Below, piece by piece: positions 44,908 to 55,070 of a DNA stretch of 64,000 nt. The stretch's first letter is position 1. The number at the start of each line of letters is the position of its first letter. Both the position numbers and the translations under genes were made by a program. Source of the DNA: Luedemannella flava (lineage in GTDB: Bacteria > Actinomycetota > Actinomycetes > Mycobacteriales > Micromonosporaceae); assembly GCF_039528515.1 (NCBI RefSeq), contig NZ_BAAALT010000097.1, positions 7,671 to 71,670 on the forward strand, written 5' to 3'. The notes under the pieces are model-generated. The model did not search any database and was not told the origin of the DNA. It saw only the letters and a list, made by a program, of their open reading frames with translations.

Positions 44908-46173
44908 ATGGCGGACAGGGCGCTGCGCCACGCGGTGCTGCGGTTGATGGAGGACGGCGAGCGGCGGCACGCGCGGGGCGACCAGCCCGGCGCCATCGAC
45001 GCGTATGAGCGCGCGTGCGTCATGGTCCGGGAGGCGATCGAGAGCGAACCCCGCGACCAGGACAACGTCCAGCAGCTCGGGGCGATGCTCTACACCCTCG
45101 GCGAGTGGCAGCTGAACGGCGGCGACCTGGACGCGGCCGTCGACACGCTCACCGAGGCCGAGGCGGCCTACGGGCGGCTCCGCCGGCCGGGGGCCGGGCA
45201 GCTCGTGGCCGACGTCGTGATCCGTCGGGCGCGGGTGCACGCGATGGCCGGGCACCCGCTGTCCGCGATCTCCGACGCGCAGCAGGCCGTCCTGGCCTGC
45301 CTCGACCGGATCGAGGACGACCCCGGGCGGCAGGCCCGGCTCGACGCGGCCCGCGTGCTCGGCATGGCCTCCCACGTCCAGTTGCTCATCGGCGCCGACC
45401 CGGACATCGCCGTGGGCGCCGCCGACTGGGCGCTGCGCGAGTTCCTGGGCGCGTTCGGTGCCGGCGGCCGGTTCGCCCTGCCCCTCGAGTACGCCCCGGC
45501 GGTGCAGGCCGCGGGCACGACGGCGTACGTCCTGCATGCGGCGGCCGGCCGGGAGGACCTGGTGCCCATGGCGCGGTGGTTCCTCACCACGGCCGGCGGT
45601 CGGGTGCCCGAGGACGGCATCGTCGCGCAGGCCACCGGCCTGGTCACGCTGGCGTGGGCGCTGGACTCGGTCGAACGCCACGGGCCCGCGCGGACGCTCA
45701 CCGCCCCGGCGCGCGACGTGCGGATCCTGGTGCCCGCGATGCGCTGCTCCCGGCAACTGGCCCCGGCCCACGCCGTGATGCTGTCGGACGCCCAGATCGA
45801 CGCCGCCGGCGTGATGGAGGAGCGGCTCCTCGCGCTCGAGGCGCACGCGCTGTTCGCCGGCGCCTCGCAGGCCCAGCTGCCCGCGATGCGCTACGAGTTC
45901 GGTCACTTCGGACAGCACTGGGCGACGGCGGTCGTGAACTTCGGCCAGCGCCACCTGGAGAACGAACTCCTCGACGCGGCCCTCGACGCGGCCCGGTGGC
46001 TCACGGGCATCGTCGGTCAACTCCTGCTGCCGGCGATGATCGACCCGAAGGCGCGACTCGTTGCCCTGGGCTGCGCCCGCTGGCAACACGACCTCTACAC
46101 CCGCACGGCCGACAAGCCGGCCGCGGCAAGCGCCGCCGAGACGATCGCCCTCCTCGAACCCGACGCATCCTGA
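44908..46173 (+). CDS. TPR-like helical protein of unknown function
   Basis: A 421-residue soluble protein built of helical repeats, not recognised as a named family. Tetratricopeptide-like helices are seen at the start (RHARGDQPGAIDAYERACVM; QLGAMLYTLGEWQLNGGDLD; AVDTLTEAEAAYGRLRRPGA; RRARVHAMAGHPLSAISDAQ). The rest stays alpha-helical without catalytic motifs. TATACG at 44894-44899 lies 8 bases before the ATG, so the transcript may be leaderless. The stop is followed after 11 bp by hairpin element B. Confidence 0.7.
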   Translation: MADRALRHAVLRLMEDGERRHARGDQPGAIDAYERACVMVREAIESEPRDQDNVQQLGAMLYTLGEWQLNGGDLDAAVDTLTEAEAAYGRLRRPGAGQLVADVVIRRARVHAMAGHPLSAISDAQQAVLACLDRIEDDPGRQARLDAARVLGMASHVQLLIGADPDIAVGAADWALREFLGAFGAGGRFALPLEYAPAVQAAGTTAYVLHAAAGREDLVPMARWFLTTAGGRVPEDGIVAQATGLVTLAWALDSVERHGPARTLTAPARDVRILVPAMRCSRQLAPAHAVMLSDAQIDAAGVMEERLLALEAHALFAGASQAQLPAMRYEFGHFGQHWATAVVNFGQRHLENELLDAALDAARWLTGIVGQLLLPAMIDPKARLVALGCARWQHDLYTRTADKPAAASAAETIALLEPDAS

Positions 46174-46184
46174 TCTCCATGGAA

Positions 46185-46232
46185 AATCTTGGGACGAATC
46201 ACGCGGTTATCCGTGGATTTGGTCCCAAGATT
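46185..46232. terminator. 48-bp hairpin element B
   Basis: AATCTTGGGAC (46185-46195) pairs perfectly with GTCCCAAGATT (46222-46232) around a 26-base loop, the same stem and loop lengths as element A at 28157-28204. The fifth stem base differs (T-A pair here, C-G pair there), a compensatory change. An inner pairing AATCACG/CGTGGATT is possible. It lies 11 bp after the stop of the TPR-like gene. Confidence 0.65.
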
Positions 46233-46248
46233 AAGTGGGGGTGATCGA

Positions 46249-46419
46249 TTAGCGAACGGCGTCCGCGTGCGCGTCGGCGTGGGTCGCCACCTCGGGCTCG
46301 TGAGGGACCTCGCGGAACGGGGCGACGCGGGTGGCGATCACGATGAAGGCGATGATCAATATGCGCGAGCCCACGTCGAGCACGCCACCGTCCAGGCCTA
46401 GCAACGCGTCGAATGCCAT
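46249..46419 (-). CDS. Small single-helix membrane protein
   Basis: A possible 56-residue protein starting MAFDALLGLDGGVLDVG with one hydrophobic helix, SRILIIAFIVIATRVAPF, and an acidic/His-rich tail (EVPHEPEVATHADAHADA). It has no family I recognise. The composition is protein-like and a start is available, but the ribosome site is weak, so it could be chance. Confidence 0.4.
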   Translation of the reverse strand: MAFDALLGLDGGVLDVGSRILIIAFIVIATRVAPFREVPHEPEVATHADAHADAVR

Positions 46420-46508
46420 GAGATAGAGCGTTCCAGTTGGGCTGTCGTCACGACACCAGGACACCTCCACAGTCGACGGTAGGGCTAGCCCTACCGTCCG
46501 GTGGCGAC

Positions 46509-47078
46509 CTACGCCTCGGCGAGGAGGCGAATGCGCCAATCTGCGTAGCGTCCGCGCATGTCGGCAATACGGGTGGCGGACACGCCATAGGCGGCGAAAC
46601 GCCGATCGGGGTAGCGGCCCAGAACGCCGAAGAGGTCAGCAAGGATGCGGCGGTCGAAGCCGGCGTCAGTCTGCTCCGCGAGTTCGCAGAGTCGGTCGCG
46701 GCTGTAGCGTCCGGACGTGATCGCGGCGTCCACGTCGAGGAAGTCCCGTGGTTCCGCGCGGGTGAAGGGTGCGGACATCTTGCCGGCGATGACGTCGTCG
46801 GGGTGGAGGACCGGTCCGACGCTCATCGTCACTGGCGGCAGGGCCCGCCAGTTCGCGGCCAATTCCACTTTGTATGGATGATCGGCGGCAGCCGGGTCGG
46901 TTACTGCCAGGCGAGCGAAGGTGTCGAAGCGCTGCGCGACCACGACGCTGTAGCCGTGCTCCACGTAGGTGGCCACAACCGCGTCAACCGCCGTGGCGAA
47001 TTCGCTGCGGCGGACCCATGCGGTGAAGAGATCGACGTCCTCGGTGGGCCGGTCCAGAATGCCGTGGGCCTGGTCCAC
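46509..47078 (-). pseudogene. AbiEii-type nucleotidyltransferase, N-terminally truncated
   Basis: The readable 189 codons match the C-terminal nine tenths of an actinobacterial AbiEii/DUF1814-like nucleotidyltransferase: ILDRPTEDVDLFTAWVRRSE, VELAANWRALPPVTMSVGPV, LHPDDVIAGKMSAPFTRAEP and RDFLDVDAAITSGRY. Intact members begin about 25 residues earlier with a helix and a LAGGYAVQAHG motif that helps hold the nucleotide. Here the sequence enters directly at DQAHG, right after the stop of the upstream gene. GTG at 47078 could still start translation. With the glycine motif gone, activity is doubtful. Confidence 0.65.
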
Positions 47079-47433
47079 TCAGCCGGCCATAGCTCGGGGC
47101 GGGTCGGCAAGCTCCGGGAAGCGGGGCCTGCCACAGCGCCCGGAGCTGGGCTGGGAGCCACAGGTCGCTCCATCGTCGCCGCAGCGTGGCACCGTCGAGC
47201 CAGCGGTGTAGATCATCGACGCTGGTCGCCTCGTTCAGGACTGTCTGATACATCACCTGCAGGTCGCCGGGGTCATCGAGGTCGTATGTCGCATCGCCGG
47301 ACCAGTCCAGCCGGTGGTCGAGGGTGACGGTGCCGCTGTCCGGGCCGCGGAGGTCGGCCAGACGCACCGCGATCACGTAGTGCCGTTGCTGGGCGTAGCC
47401 CGAGCCCGGCGGCGCGATCCCTTCACGGCTCAT
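47079..47433 (-). pseudogene. Partner gene of the AbiEii-like transferase, frameshifted
   Basis: From ATG at 47433 the frame reads a conserved-looking protein (YVIAVRLADLRGPDSGTVTL, LDDPGDLQVMYQTVLNEATS, VDDLHRWLDGATLRRRWSDL) up to RALWQ. The natural ending RFPELADPPRAMAG then lies in another frame and stops at 47079. A single-base change within about 47100-47130 explains both. Either the gene is damaged near its end or the base is a sequencing error. Its partner downstream is truncated, which favours decay. The function of this family is unknown to me. Confidence 0.6.
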
Positions 47434-47470
47434 GGCGCCTCCCTGTGGCTCCTTTATCGCACCGATTCTC

Positions 47471-47755
47471 TCACCTGATGAGGGTGGCGATGCCGTCGAG
47501 GATGCGGTCGAGGCCGAAGGCGAAGTCCTCGTCGATGGTGTCGGCGTCCTCGAAGGTGCCGGCGTCGATGAGGGCGTTGACCTCGGGGAACCTGGCCCGG
47601 TCGGCGACGGCGGCGAGGTTGGCGCCGTAGTTGAGCAGCATCTGCTGCCACTTGTCGTCGCGGCTGACGGCCGCCTCGATGTCGATCATCAGTTGGGACT
47701 CGCGCCACACGTAGCCGCTGACCAGCATGATGGCCTGCATCTTGTGGTGCGGATC
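47471..47755 (-). pseudogene. C-terminal fragment of a TetR-family regulator
   Basis: About 90 codons reading HHKMQAIMLVSGYVWRESQL then MIDIEAAVSRDDKWQQMLLNYG and ending FAFGLDRILDGIATLIR. This is the ligand-binding tail of a TetR-type repressor; the DNA-binding helix-turn-helix is absent because the sequence runs into the end of hutH at 47754. It marks a recombination junction where the hut operon abuts older sequence. An ATG inside could make an 89-residue peptide, but it could not bind DNA as a TetR protein. Confidence 0.65.
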
Positions 47756-49337
47756 AGGCCAGCGGCCCGATCTCGGCCTCCACCTGGTCGCGCAGCGTAC
47801 GGCCGGCGATGAGGGCGCGGGTCGACTCGAGCACGGGCGCGAGGAAGACGTCCGGACCGGGGGACCCGGCGAATTCGGCGACGAGCGAGACCGCGCGCCG
47901 CCCGGCGGGCGACGGGGCCAGCGGCGAGCGCAGCTGCAGGCCCCGGACCGCGGCGAGCAGTTCCACGGCGAGCAGGCTCGTCAGGTTGTCGAGCACCACG
48001 CGCAGCTTGCGGGTGGCCGCCCAGCCCATCGACACGTGGTCCTCCTGCATGCCCGACGTCGGCACCGAGTCGACCGACGCGGGCGAGGCGAGGCGCCGGT
48101 TCTCGGCGACAATCCCCGCCGCCGTGTACTGCGCGATCATCAGCCCCGAGTTGACGCCCGGATCGGGGGTGAGGAACGCCGGCAGCTCCCGCGAGCGGGT
48201 CACGTCGAGCAGCCGGTCGGTGCGTCGCTCCGAGATCGAGCCGACCTCCGCCGCCGCGATGGCCAGGAAGTCGGCCGCGAAGCCGAGCGGCGCGCCGTGG
48301 AAGTTGCCCGTCGACAGCACCCGCCCGTCCGGCAGCACGACCGGGTTGTCGACGACCGACGCCAGCTCCCGCGCCGCGACGAGCCGCACGTGGTCGAGGG
48401 TGTCGCGGGCCGCGCCGGCGACCTGCGGGGCGCACCGGATCGAGTACGCGTCCTGGACCGCGTGCTCCAGGTCGTCGCGGTGCGAGTCCATGATCCCGGA
48501 GTGCTGGAGCAGCCGGTGGATGTTCGCCGCCGAGACGGCCTGCCCGGGGTGCGGCCGGATCGCGTGCAGCTCCGGCAGGAACGGCCGGTCCGAGCCGAGC
48601 ATCGCCTCGGTCGCCAGGGCCGCGGTCACGTCCGCCATGGTCAGCAGGTGCTCCAGGTCGGCGATGGCGAGCAGCAGCATCGCCAGCATGCCGTCCGTAC
48701 CGTTGATGAGCGCGAGGCCCTCCTTGGCGGCGAGCGTGACCGGCGACAGCCCGGCCGACGCGAGCGCCTCCCCGCCCGGGATCCGCGACGCGGACACCCC
48801 GACCGGCCCGACCGGCACGGCGTCCTTGCCGAGCACCCACCCCTCGCCGAGCAGCACGAGCGCGCAGTGCGCCAGCGGCGCCAGGTCGCCCGACGCGCCC
48901 AGCGAGCCGTGCTCGGGCACCCACGGGGTGATGTCGTGGTTGAGCAGGTCCACCAGCCCCTGCGCGACCAGCGGCCGCACGCCGGACCGCCCCAGCGCGA
49001 GCGACCGCACGCGCAGCAGCATCATGGCCCGGACGACCTCGCGCGGCATCGGCACGCCCACGCCCGCGGCATGCGAGCGGATCAGCGCGTGCTGCAGCTC
49101 CTCCCGCCGGGCCGGGGTGATCGGCGTGCCGGCGAGCGCCCCGAACCCGGTCGACACCCCGTACACGGGCCGGCCGTCGCGTTCGATCGCGTCGACCAGC
49201 GACCGGGACGCGGCCATCGCGGCGGTCGCGTCGGAGCCGAGCGCCACGGGCGCGTCATGGCGGGCGACGGCGAGCACGTCGGCGGCGGCGATCCCGGTGG
49301 ACGCGACGTGGATGGGCCAGGACAGGGTGGCGGTCAT
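47754..49337 (-). CDS. hutH: Histidine ammonia-lyase
   Basis: A 527-residue MIO enzyme that removes ammonia from histidine to give urocanate, the first step of histidine use. The Ala-Ser-Gly that cyclises to the MIO group is at residues 148-150 in GSLGASGDLAPLAH. Other landmarks are YGVSTGFGALAG, STGNFHGAPLGFAAD and SGMQEDHVSMGW. Length is typical. ATG at 49337 overlaps the hutI stop as ATGA. It is the last gene of the hut run and abuts a TetR fragment. Confidence 0.95.
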   Translation of the reverse strand: MTATLSWPIHVASTGIAAADVLAVARHDAPVALGSDATAAMAASRSLVDAIERDGRPVYGVSTGFGALAGTPITPARREELQHALIRSHAAGVGVPMPREVVRAMMLLRVRSLALGRSGVRPLVAQGLVDLLNHDITPWVPEHGSLGASGDLAPLAHCALVLLGEGWVLGKDAVPVGPVGVSASRIPGGEALASAGLSPVTLAAKEGLALINGTDGMLAMLLLAIADLEHLLTMADVTAALATEAMLGSDRPFLPELHAIRPHPGQAVSAANIHRLLQHSGIMDSHRDDLEHAVQDAYSIRCAPQVAGAARDTLDHVRLVAARELASVVDNPVVLPDGRVLSTGNFHGAPLGFAADFLAIAAAEVGSISERRTDRLLDVTRSRELPAFLTPDPGVNSGLMIAQYTAAGIVAENRRLASPASVDSVPTSGMQEDHVSMGWAATRKLRVVLDNLTSLLAVELLAAVRGLQLRSPLAPSPAGRRAVSLVAEFAGSPGPDVFLAPVLESTRALIAGRTLRDQVEAEIGPLA

Positions 49338-50500
49338 GAGGGCACTCCATCGTGCAGCACGGATGTGATCAGCGGGACGCCCGGCCGGTAGGCCAGGTGC
49401 AGGTAGGAGGGTGCGTCGAGCAGCGCGACGTCCGCGCGCGCCCCCACGCCGAGGTGTCCGACGTCGTCACGGCGCAGCGCCTTCGCGCCGCCGGCCGTGG
49501 CCGCCCACAGGGCCTCGGCCGGGGTGAGCCGCATCTCGCGCACGGCCAGGGCCACGCAGAACGGCATCGACGACGTGTACGACGACCCCGGGTTGCAGTC
49601 GCTGGCCAGCGCCACCGTCGCGCCCGCGTTGAGCAGCCGCCGCGCCGGCGGATACGGCGACCGGGTGCTGAACTCCGCCCCCGGCAGCAGCGTGGCCACG
49701 GTCGACGACGCCGCGAGCGCGTCCACGTCCGCGCGCGACAGGTGCGTGCAGTGGTCGGCGCTCGCCGCCCCCACCTCCACGGCCAACCGCACCCCGCCCC
49801 CCGCCGCGAGCTGGTTCGCGTGCACCCTGGGCAGCAACCCGGCCGCCATCCCGGCCGTCAACACCGCGCGGGCCTGCTCCACGTCGAACGCCCCACGCTC
49901 ACAGAACACATCAACCCACTTCGAGTACGCCGCGGCGGCCGTCAGCATCGGCCCGCAGACCTCGGCGACGTAGTCGTCGGGACGGTCGGCGAACTCGGCC
50001 GGCACGACGTGGGCGCCGAGGAAGGTCGTCTCCGTCGTCACCTCGCCCGCCAGGCGCAGACTCCGCGTCTCGTCGGCGACGGTCAGCCCGTACCCACTCT
50101 TGATCTCGATAGTGGTGGTGCCCTGCCGCAGCGCCTCGCGGCGAAGGCGTCCCACGGACGCGCGCAGTGTCTCGTCCGTCGCCGCCCGCGTCGCGGCGAC
50201 CGTGGTCCGGATGCCCCCGCCGGTGTACGGCTCGCCGGCCATCCGGGCGGCGAACTCGGCGGCCCGGTCGCCCCCGAACACCAGGTGCGTGTGGCTGTCG
50301 ACGAACCCGGGGATGGCGGCGCGCCCGGCGGCGTCGAGCCGCTCGTCGGCATCGGGCGCCTTGTCGGCCGCGCCGACCCAGGCGACCTTACCGTCCGTGA
50401 TGACGAGAGCGGCGTCGGTGAGCAGCCCGAGCTGTGAGTTGTCCCCGAGCGTCCGGTCGTTGGTGACGAGTTCGCCGACATTGGTGATCAACAGGCTCAC
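49334..50500 (-). CDS. hutI: Imidazolonepropionase
   Basis: A 388-residue amidohydrolase-fold enzyme that hydrolyses imidazolonepropionate to formiminoglutamate. The metal-binding HTHLVFGGDRAAEFAAR motif is near residues 69-85, with EIKSGYGLT, FLGAHVVPAEF, HANQLAAGGG and SDCNPGSSYTSSMPF following. All expected ligands appear present. GTG at 50500 overlaps the hutF stop by four bases. Confidence 0.95.
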   Translation of the reverse strand: MSLLITNVGELVTNDRTLGDNSQLGLLTDAALVITDGKVAWVGAADKAPDADERLDAAGRAAIPGFVDSHTHLVFGGDRAAEFAARMAGEPYTGGGIRTTVAATRAATDETLRASVGRLRREALRQGTTTIEIKSGYGLTVADETRSLRLAGEVTTETTFLGAHVVPAEFADRPDDYVAEVCGPMLTAAAAYSKWVDVFCERGAFDVEQARAVLTAGMAAGLLPRVHANQLAAGGGVRLAVEVGAASADHCTHLSRADVDALAASSTVATLLPGAEFSTRSPYPPARRLLNAGATVALASDCNPGSSYTSSMPFCVALAVREMRLTPAEALWAATAGGAKALRRDDVGHLGVGARADVALLDAPSYLHLAYRPGVPLITSVLHDGVPS

Positions 50501-51828
50501 GACCACACCGCCTTGACGGACGCGGACAGGGCGTGGGGGACGTCCTCGACGAGTTGGTGCTGACCGTCGCGGACGATGACGCGGCCGTCGACCACGACGT
50601 GGGTGACGTCGGCGGCGGTCGCCGCGTACAGGGCGGCGGCGTCGGCCGCGTTCCGGTCGTAGCCGGCCGCGCGGACCGTGTCGAGGCGCACGGTGACCAG
50701 GTCGGCCCGGGCGCCGGGGGCGATGACGCCGGCGTCGGGCCAGCCGAGCGCCCCGTGACCGGCGGCGGTCGCGGCGCCGAGCAGTTCGCCGACCGCGAAG
50801 TGGCCGCGTCGCTCGTCGTGCAGGCGGGCGTTGAGCTCGACGGCGCGGGCCTCCTCCAGCAGGTCGATCACCGCGTGGGAGTCGGAGCCCAGGCTCAGCG
50901 CGCAGCCGCCGTCGACCAGGGCGCGGGCCGGCCCGATCCCGTCGGCGAGGTCGCGTTCCGTCGTCGGACAGAAGCACGCGCCCGCGCCGGCGTCGCCGAG
51001 CAGCGTCCGATCGAGGTCCGTCAGATGGGTGGCGTGCACGGCGGTCAGCCACGGCCCGACCAGTCCCGCCCGGTCGAGCAGTTCCGTCGGGGTGCACCCG
51101 TGGGTGGCCAGGCACGCCTCGTTCTCGGCCCGCTGCTCGGAGACGTGGACGTGCAGCGTGGCCTGCCCGGTCCCGGCCAGCGCGGCCAGCTGCGGGCGCG
51201 GCACGGCGCGCACCGAGTGGGCGGCCGCACCGATCCGGGCGTGCGGTTTCGGTTGCAGTCCGCCCATCCGGGCGGCCCAACCGTCCACGTCACCGTCGCT
51301 GAACCGGCGCTGCGCACCCTCGGGCGGCGCGCCGTCGACCCGGGACGTGAGGTAGACGGTGTCGAGCAGCGTGATCCGGATGCCGGCCTCGGCGGCCGCC
51401 TCGATCAGGGCGTGCCCCATGACGTTCGGGTCGCCGTACGGCCGGCCGTCGGGGTCGTGGTGCAGGTAGTGGAACTCGCCCACGCAGGTGATCCCGGCCA
51501 GCGCCATCTCGGCGTAGGTCGCCCGGGCCAGCGCGAGGTAGCGGTCCGGGTCGAGCGTGGCGGCGAGGGCGTACATCTGCTCGCGCCACGTCCAGAACGT
51601 CCCCTGGCCGGCGTGGGTGCGCCCGCGCAACGCCCGGTGGAACGCGTGCGAGTGGGCGTCGGCCAGGCCCGGCAGGGTCAGCCCGGCCAGGCGGGTGGCG
51701 TCGTTCCCCCTGGTCCCGGGCGTAACGGCGGTGACCCGGCCGTCGTCGACCTCGATGAGCACGTCGTGCACGAGGCCCGCCGGCCCGCCCAGCCAGGCGT
51801 GCTCCGCGAGATAGCGCGTCACCGGCAT
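50497..51828 (-). CDS. hutF: Formimidoylglutamate deiminase
   Basis: A 443-residue amidohydrolase that deiminates formiminoglutamate to N-formylglutamate and ammonia. Motifs are LPGLADAHSHAFHRALRGRT, VGEFHYLHHDPDG, LHVHVSEQRAENEAC, AVHATHLTDLD and LSLGSDSHAVID. This places the organism on the five-step route, which then needs an N-formylglutamate deformylase. ATG at 51828 overlaps the M20 amidohydrolase gene by 10 bp. Confidence 0.93.
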   Translation of the reverse strand: MPVTRYLAEHAWLGGPAGLVHDVLIEVDDGRVTAVTPGTRGNDATRLAGLTLPGLADAHSHAFHRALRGRTHAGQGTFWTWREQMYALAATLDPDRYLALARATYAEMALAGITCVGEFHYLHHDPDGRPYGDPNVMGHALIEAAAEAGIRITLLDTVYLTSRVDGAPPEGAQRRFSDGDVDGWAARMGGLQPKPHARIGAAAHSVRAVPRPQLAALAGTGQATLHVHVSEQRAENEACLATHGCTPTELLDRAGLVGPWLTAVHATHLTDLDRTLLGDAGAGACFCPTTERDLADGIGPARALVDGGCALSLGSDSHAVIDLLEEARAVELNARLHDERRGHFAVGELLGAATAAGHGALGWPDAGVIAPGARADLVTVRLDTVRAAGYDRNAADAAALYAATAADVTHVVVDGRVIVRDGQHQLVEDVPHALSASVKAVWS

Positions 51829-53048
51829 GCCAGCTCCTCCAACGTGGCGGCCAGCGCCTCGATGCCCGCGGCGCAGTCCTCGTCGGTGGCGTGCTCGCCC
51901 GGCGCGTGCGACACCCCGGTCGGGTTGCGCACGAACAGCATGGCGGTGGGCATGACGGCGGACAGCACGCCGGCGTCGTGCCCCGCGCCGGTCGGCAGGA
52001 CGGGCACGCCGCCGAGGGCCGTGGCGAGCCGGTCGCGCAACGCTGCGTCGAACTCGACCACGGCTGTGACCGACTCGGCCGTGACGGCGACCGCGGTCCC
52101 GTCCCGGGTGGCGCGTTCGGTCGCCTTTGCCGTCACGCTCCCGATGAGCTGGTCCAGCGTGGACTGTTCGGCGGCGCGGGCGTCGAGCCACGCGGTGACC
52201 TGCCCGGGGACCGCGTTGGTGGCGTTGGGGCTGACGTGGACGCGCCCCATGGTGGCGTGCGCGCCGGACAGGCGCGCCTCCTTGTTCGCGGCGAGCACGG
52301 TGAACGCGAAGGTCAGCATCGGGTCGTGCCGGTCGGCCATCCGGGTGGTGCCGGCGTGGTTGGCCTCCCCACGGAAGTCGAACCGCCACCGCCCGTGCGG
52401 CCAGATGGCGCTGGCCACCCCGACGGCCGCGTCGAGGTCCACCAGCGCCCGCCCCTGCTCGACATGCAGTTCCACGAAGCACCCGAAGCGCGCCACGAGG
52501 TCGGGATCCGGCCCCACCTCGGCCGGGTCGCCGCCGGTCGCGGCGATCGCCCGGGCGAGCGTCACCCCCTCCCGGTCGGTGAGCGCGAGCGCCCGCCGCG
52601 TGTCCACGGCCCCGGTGAGCAGCCGTGACCCGAGACACGCCAGCCCGAACCGCGACCCCTCCTCCTCGGCGAAGGTCGCCACGACGATGGGGCGTCGCGG
52701 CGTGTGCCCGCGCTCGCGCAGCAGGTCGACGGCGACGAGCGCGGACACGACCCCCAACGGCCCGTCGTAGCCGCCCCCGTCCGGCACGGAGTCGAGGTGG
52801 CTCCCGGTCAGCACGGCGTCGTCGCCGTCGCCCCACCACGCGAACAGGTTCCCGTTCCCGTCGACGCGCAGCTCAAGGTCCCGGTCGGCGGCCTCCTCGG
52901 CGAACCACTCCCGGCACTCCAGGTCGGCCCCGTTCCACCCGTGCCGCCGGTATCCGCCGGTCTCCTCGTCGCGCCCGATCTTCTCCAGCGACCGCCACAA
53001 CGCCCGGAACCGCTCCACGACATCAACGGACACGGAGCTCACCGTCAC
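51819..53048 (-). CDS. M20 amidohydrolase (allantoate amidohydrolase-like)
   Basis: A 409-residue zinc hydrolase of the AllC/beta-ureidopropionase group. The dinuclear site is visible: GSHLDSVPDGGGYDGPLGV, VATFAEEEGSRFG, HVEQGRALVDLD, and HDAGVLSAVMPTAMLFVRNP then GVSHAPGEH. Such enzymes cleave N-carbamoyl or N-formyl amino acids. It sits between hutU and hutF and no canonical HutG is in the operon, so it may hydrolyse N-formylglutamate to glutamate; that substrate is inferred. GTG at 53048 is the first of several close starts. Confidence 0.85.
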   Translation of the reverse strand: MTVSSVSVDVVERFRALWRSLEKIGRDEETGGYRRHGWNGADLECREWFAEEAADRDLELRVDGNGNLFAWWGDGDDAVLTGSHLDSVPDGGGYDGPLGVVSALVAVDLLRERGHTPRRPIVVATFAEEEGSRFGLACLGSRLLTGAVDTRRALALTDREGVTLARAIAATGGDPAEVGPDPDLVARFGCFVELHVEQGRALVDLDAAVGVASAIWPHGRWRFDFRGEANHAGTTRMADRHDPMLTFAFTVLAANKEARLSGAHATMGRVHVSPNATNAVPGQVTAWLDARAAEQSTLDQLIGSVTAKATERATRDGTAVAVTAESVTAVVEFDAALRDRLATALGGVPVLPTGAGHDAGVLSAVMPTAMLFVRNPTGVSHAPGEHATDEDCAAGIEALAATLEELACR

Positions 53049-53092
53049 GATGCGTGTTGGGCGGCTCGCCCCCCACTACGACCCCCCTCCCA

Positions 53093-53227
53093 CTTTGCTC
53101 TGCTTCCCTATAGGAATCAGGCACACGGAGTAGTTGTCGCAGCTGACCACATAAAGCAATCGATCCACTACCTTCCGACATTTGTCGAGCTCAGCTCCGG
53201 TGCTTCCTAGAGGGAAGCAGAGCAAAG
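53093..53227. repeat. 135-bp inverted-repeat element (MITE-like) in the hut operon
   Basis: The arms 53093-53116 and 53204-53227 are 24 bp each and match as reverse complements at 23 positions (left arm begins CTTTGCTCTGCTTCCCT). The 87-bp centre is markedly AT-richer than its surroundings. Loosely complementary C-rich and G-rich runs flank both sides. No transposase and no clear target duplication are seen. It lies between hutU and the M20 gene and could form a long hairpin in the transcript. Confidence 0.6.
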
Positions 53228-53335
53228 CTGGCGGAGAGGGGTGGGTGGGGGGTGCGGGGTGACGCAATTGTGGGGGTGCCGCGAGCACGGAGCGTGACCC
53301 CACTCGACCGGTGCCGTCATTACCGGGCGTGGCGA

Positions 53336-55006
<1,671 letters not shown>

Positions 55007-55020
55007 GTGAGCAGCCTAAG

Positions 55021-55059
55021 ACGGTTCGGGCCCGGCCGTGGTCGACCGGGCCCAACCGT
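55021..55059 (-). terminator. Terminator hairpin between betaine-binding protein gene and hutU
   Basis: ACGGTT and GGGCCCGG (55021-55035, one bulged C) pair with CCGGGCCC and AACCGT (55046-55059) around a 10-base loop. It lies just past the stop of the leftward binding-protein gene and 15 bp before the hutU start codon region, so it should insulate hutU from transporter transcription. Confidence 0.65.
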
Positions 55060-55070
55060 GATCAATCAGC

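Noticed and set aside
53076..53233. A peptide-like reading (with ELDKCRKVVDRLLYVV) on the minus strand inside the 135-bp element.
   Set aside because: It reads straight through both inverted arms, has no start with a ribosome site, and its normal-looking composition follows from the lower GC content of the element.
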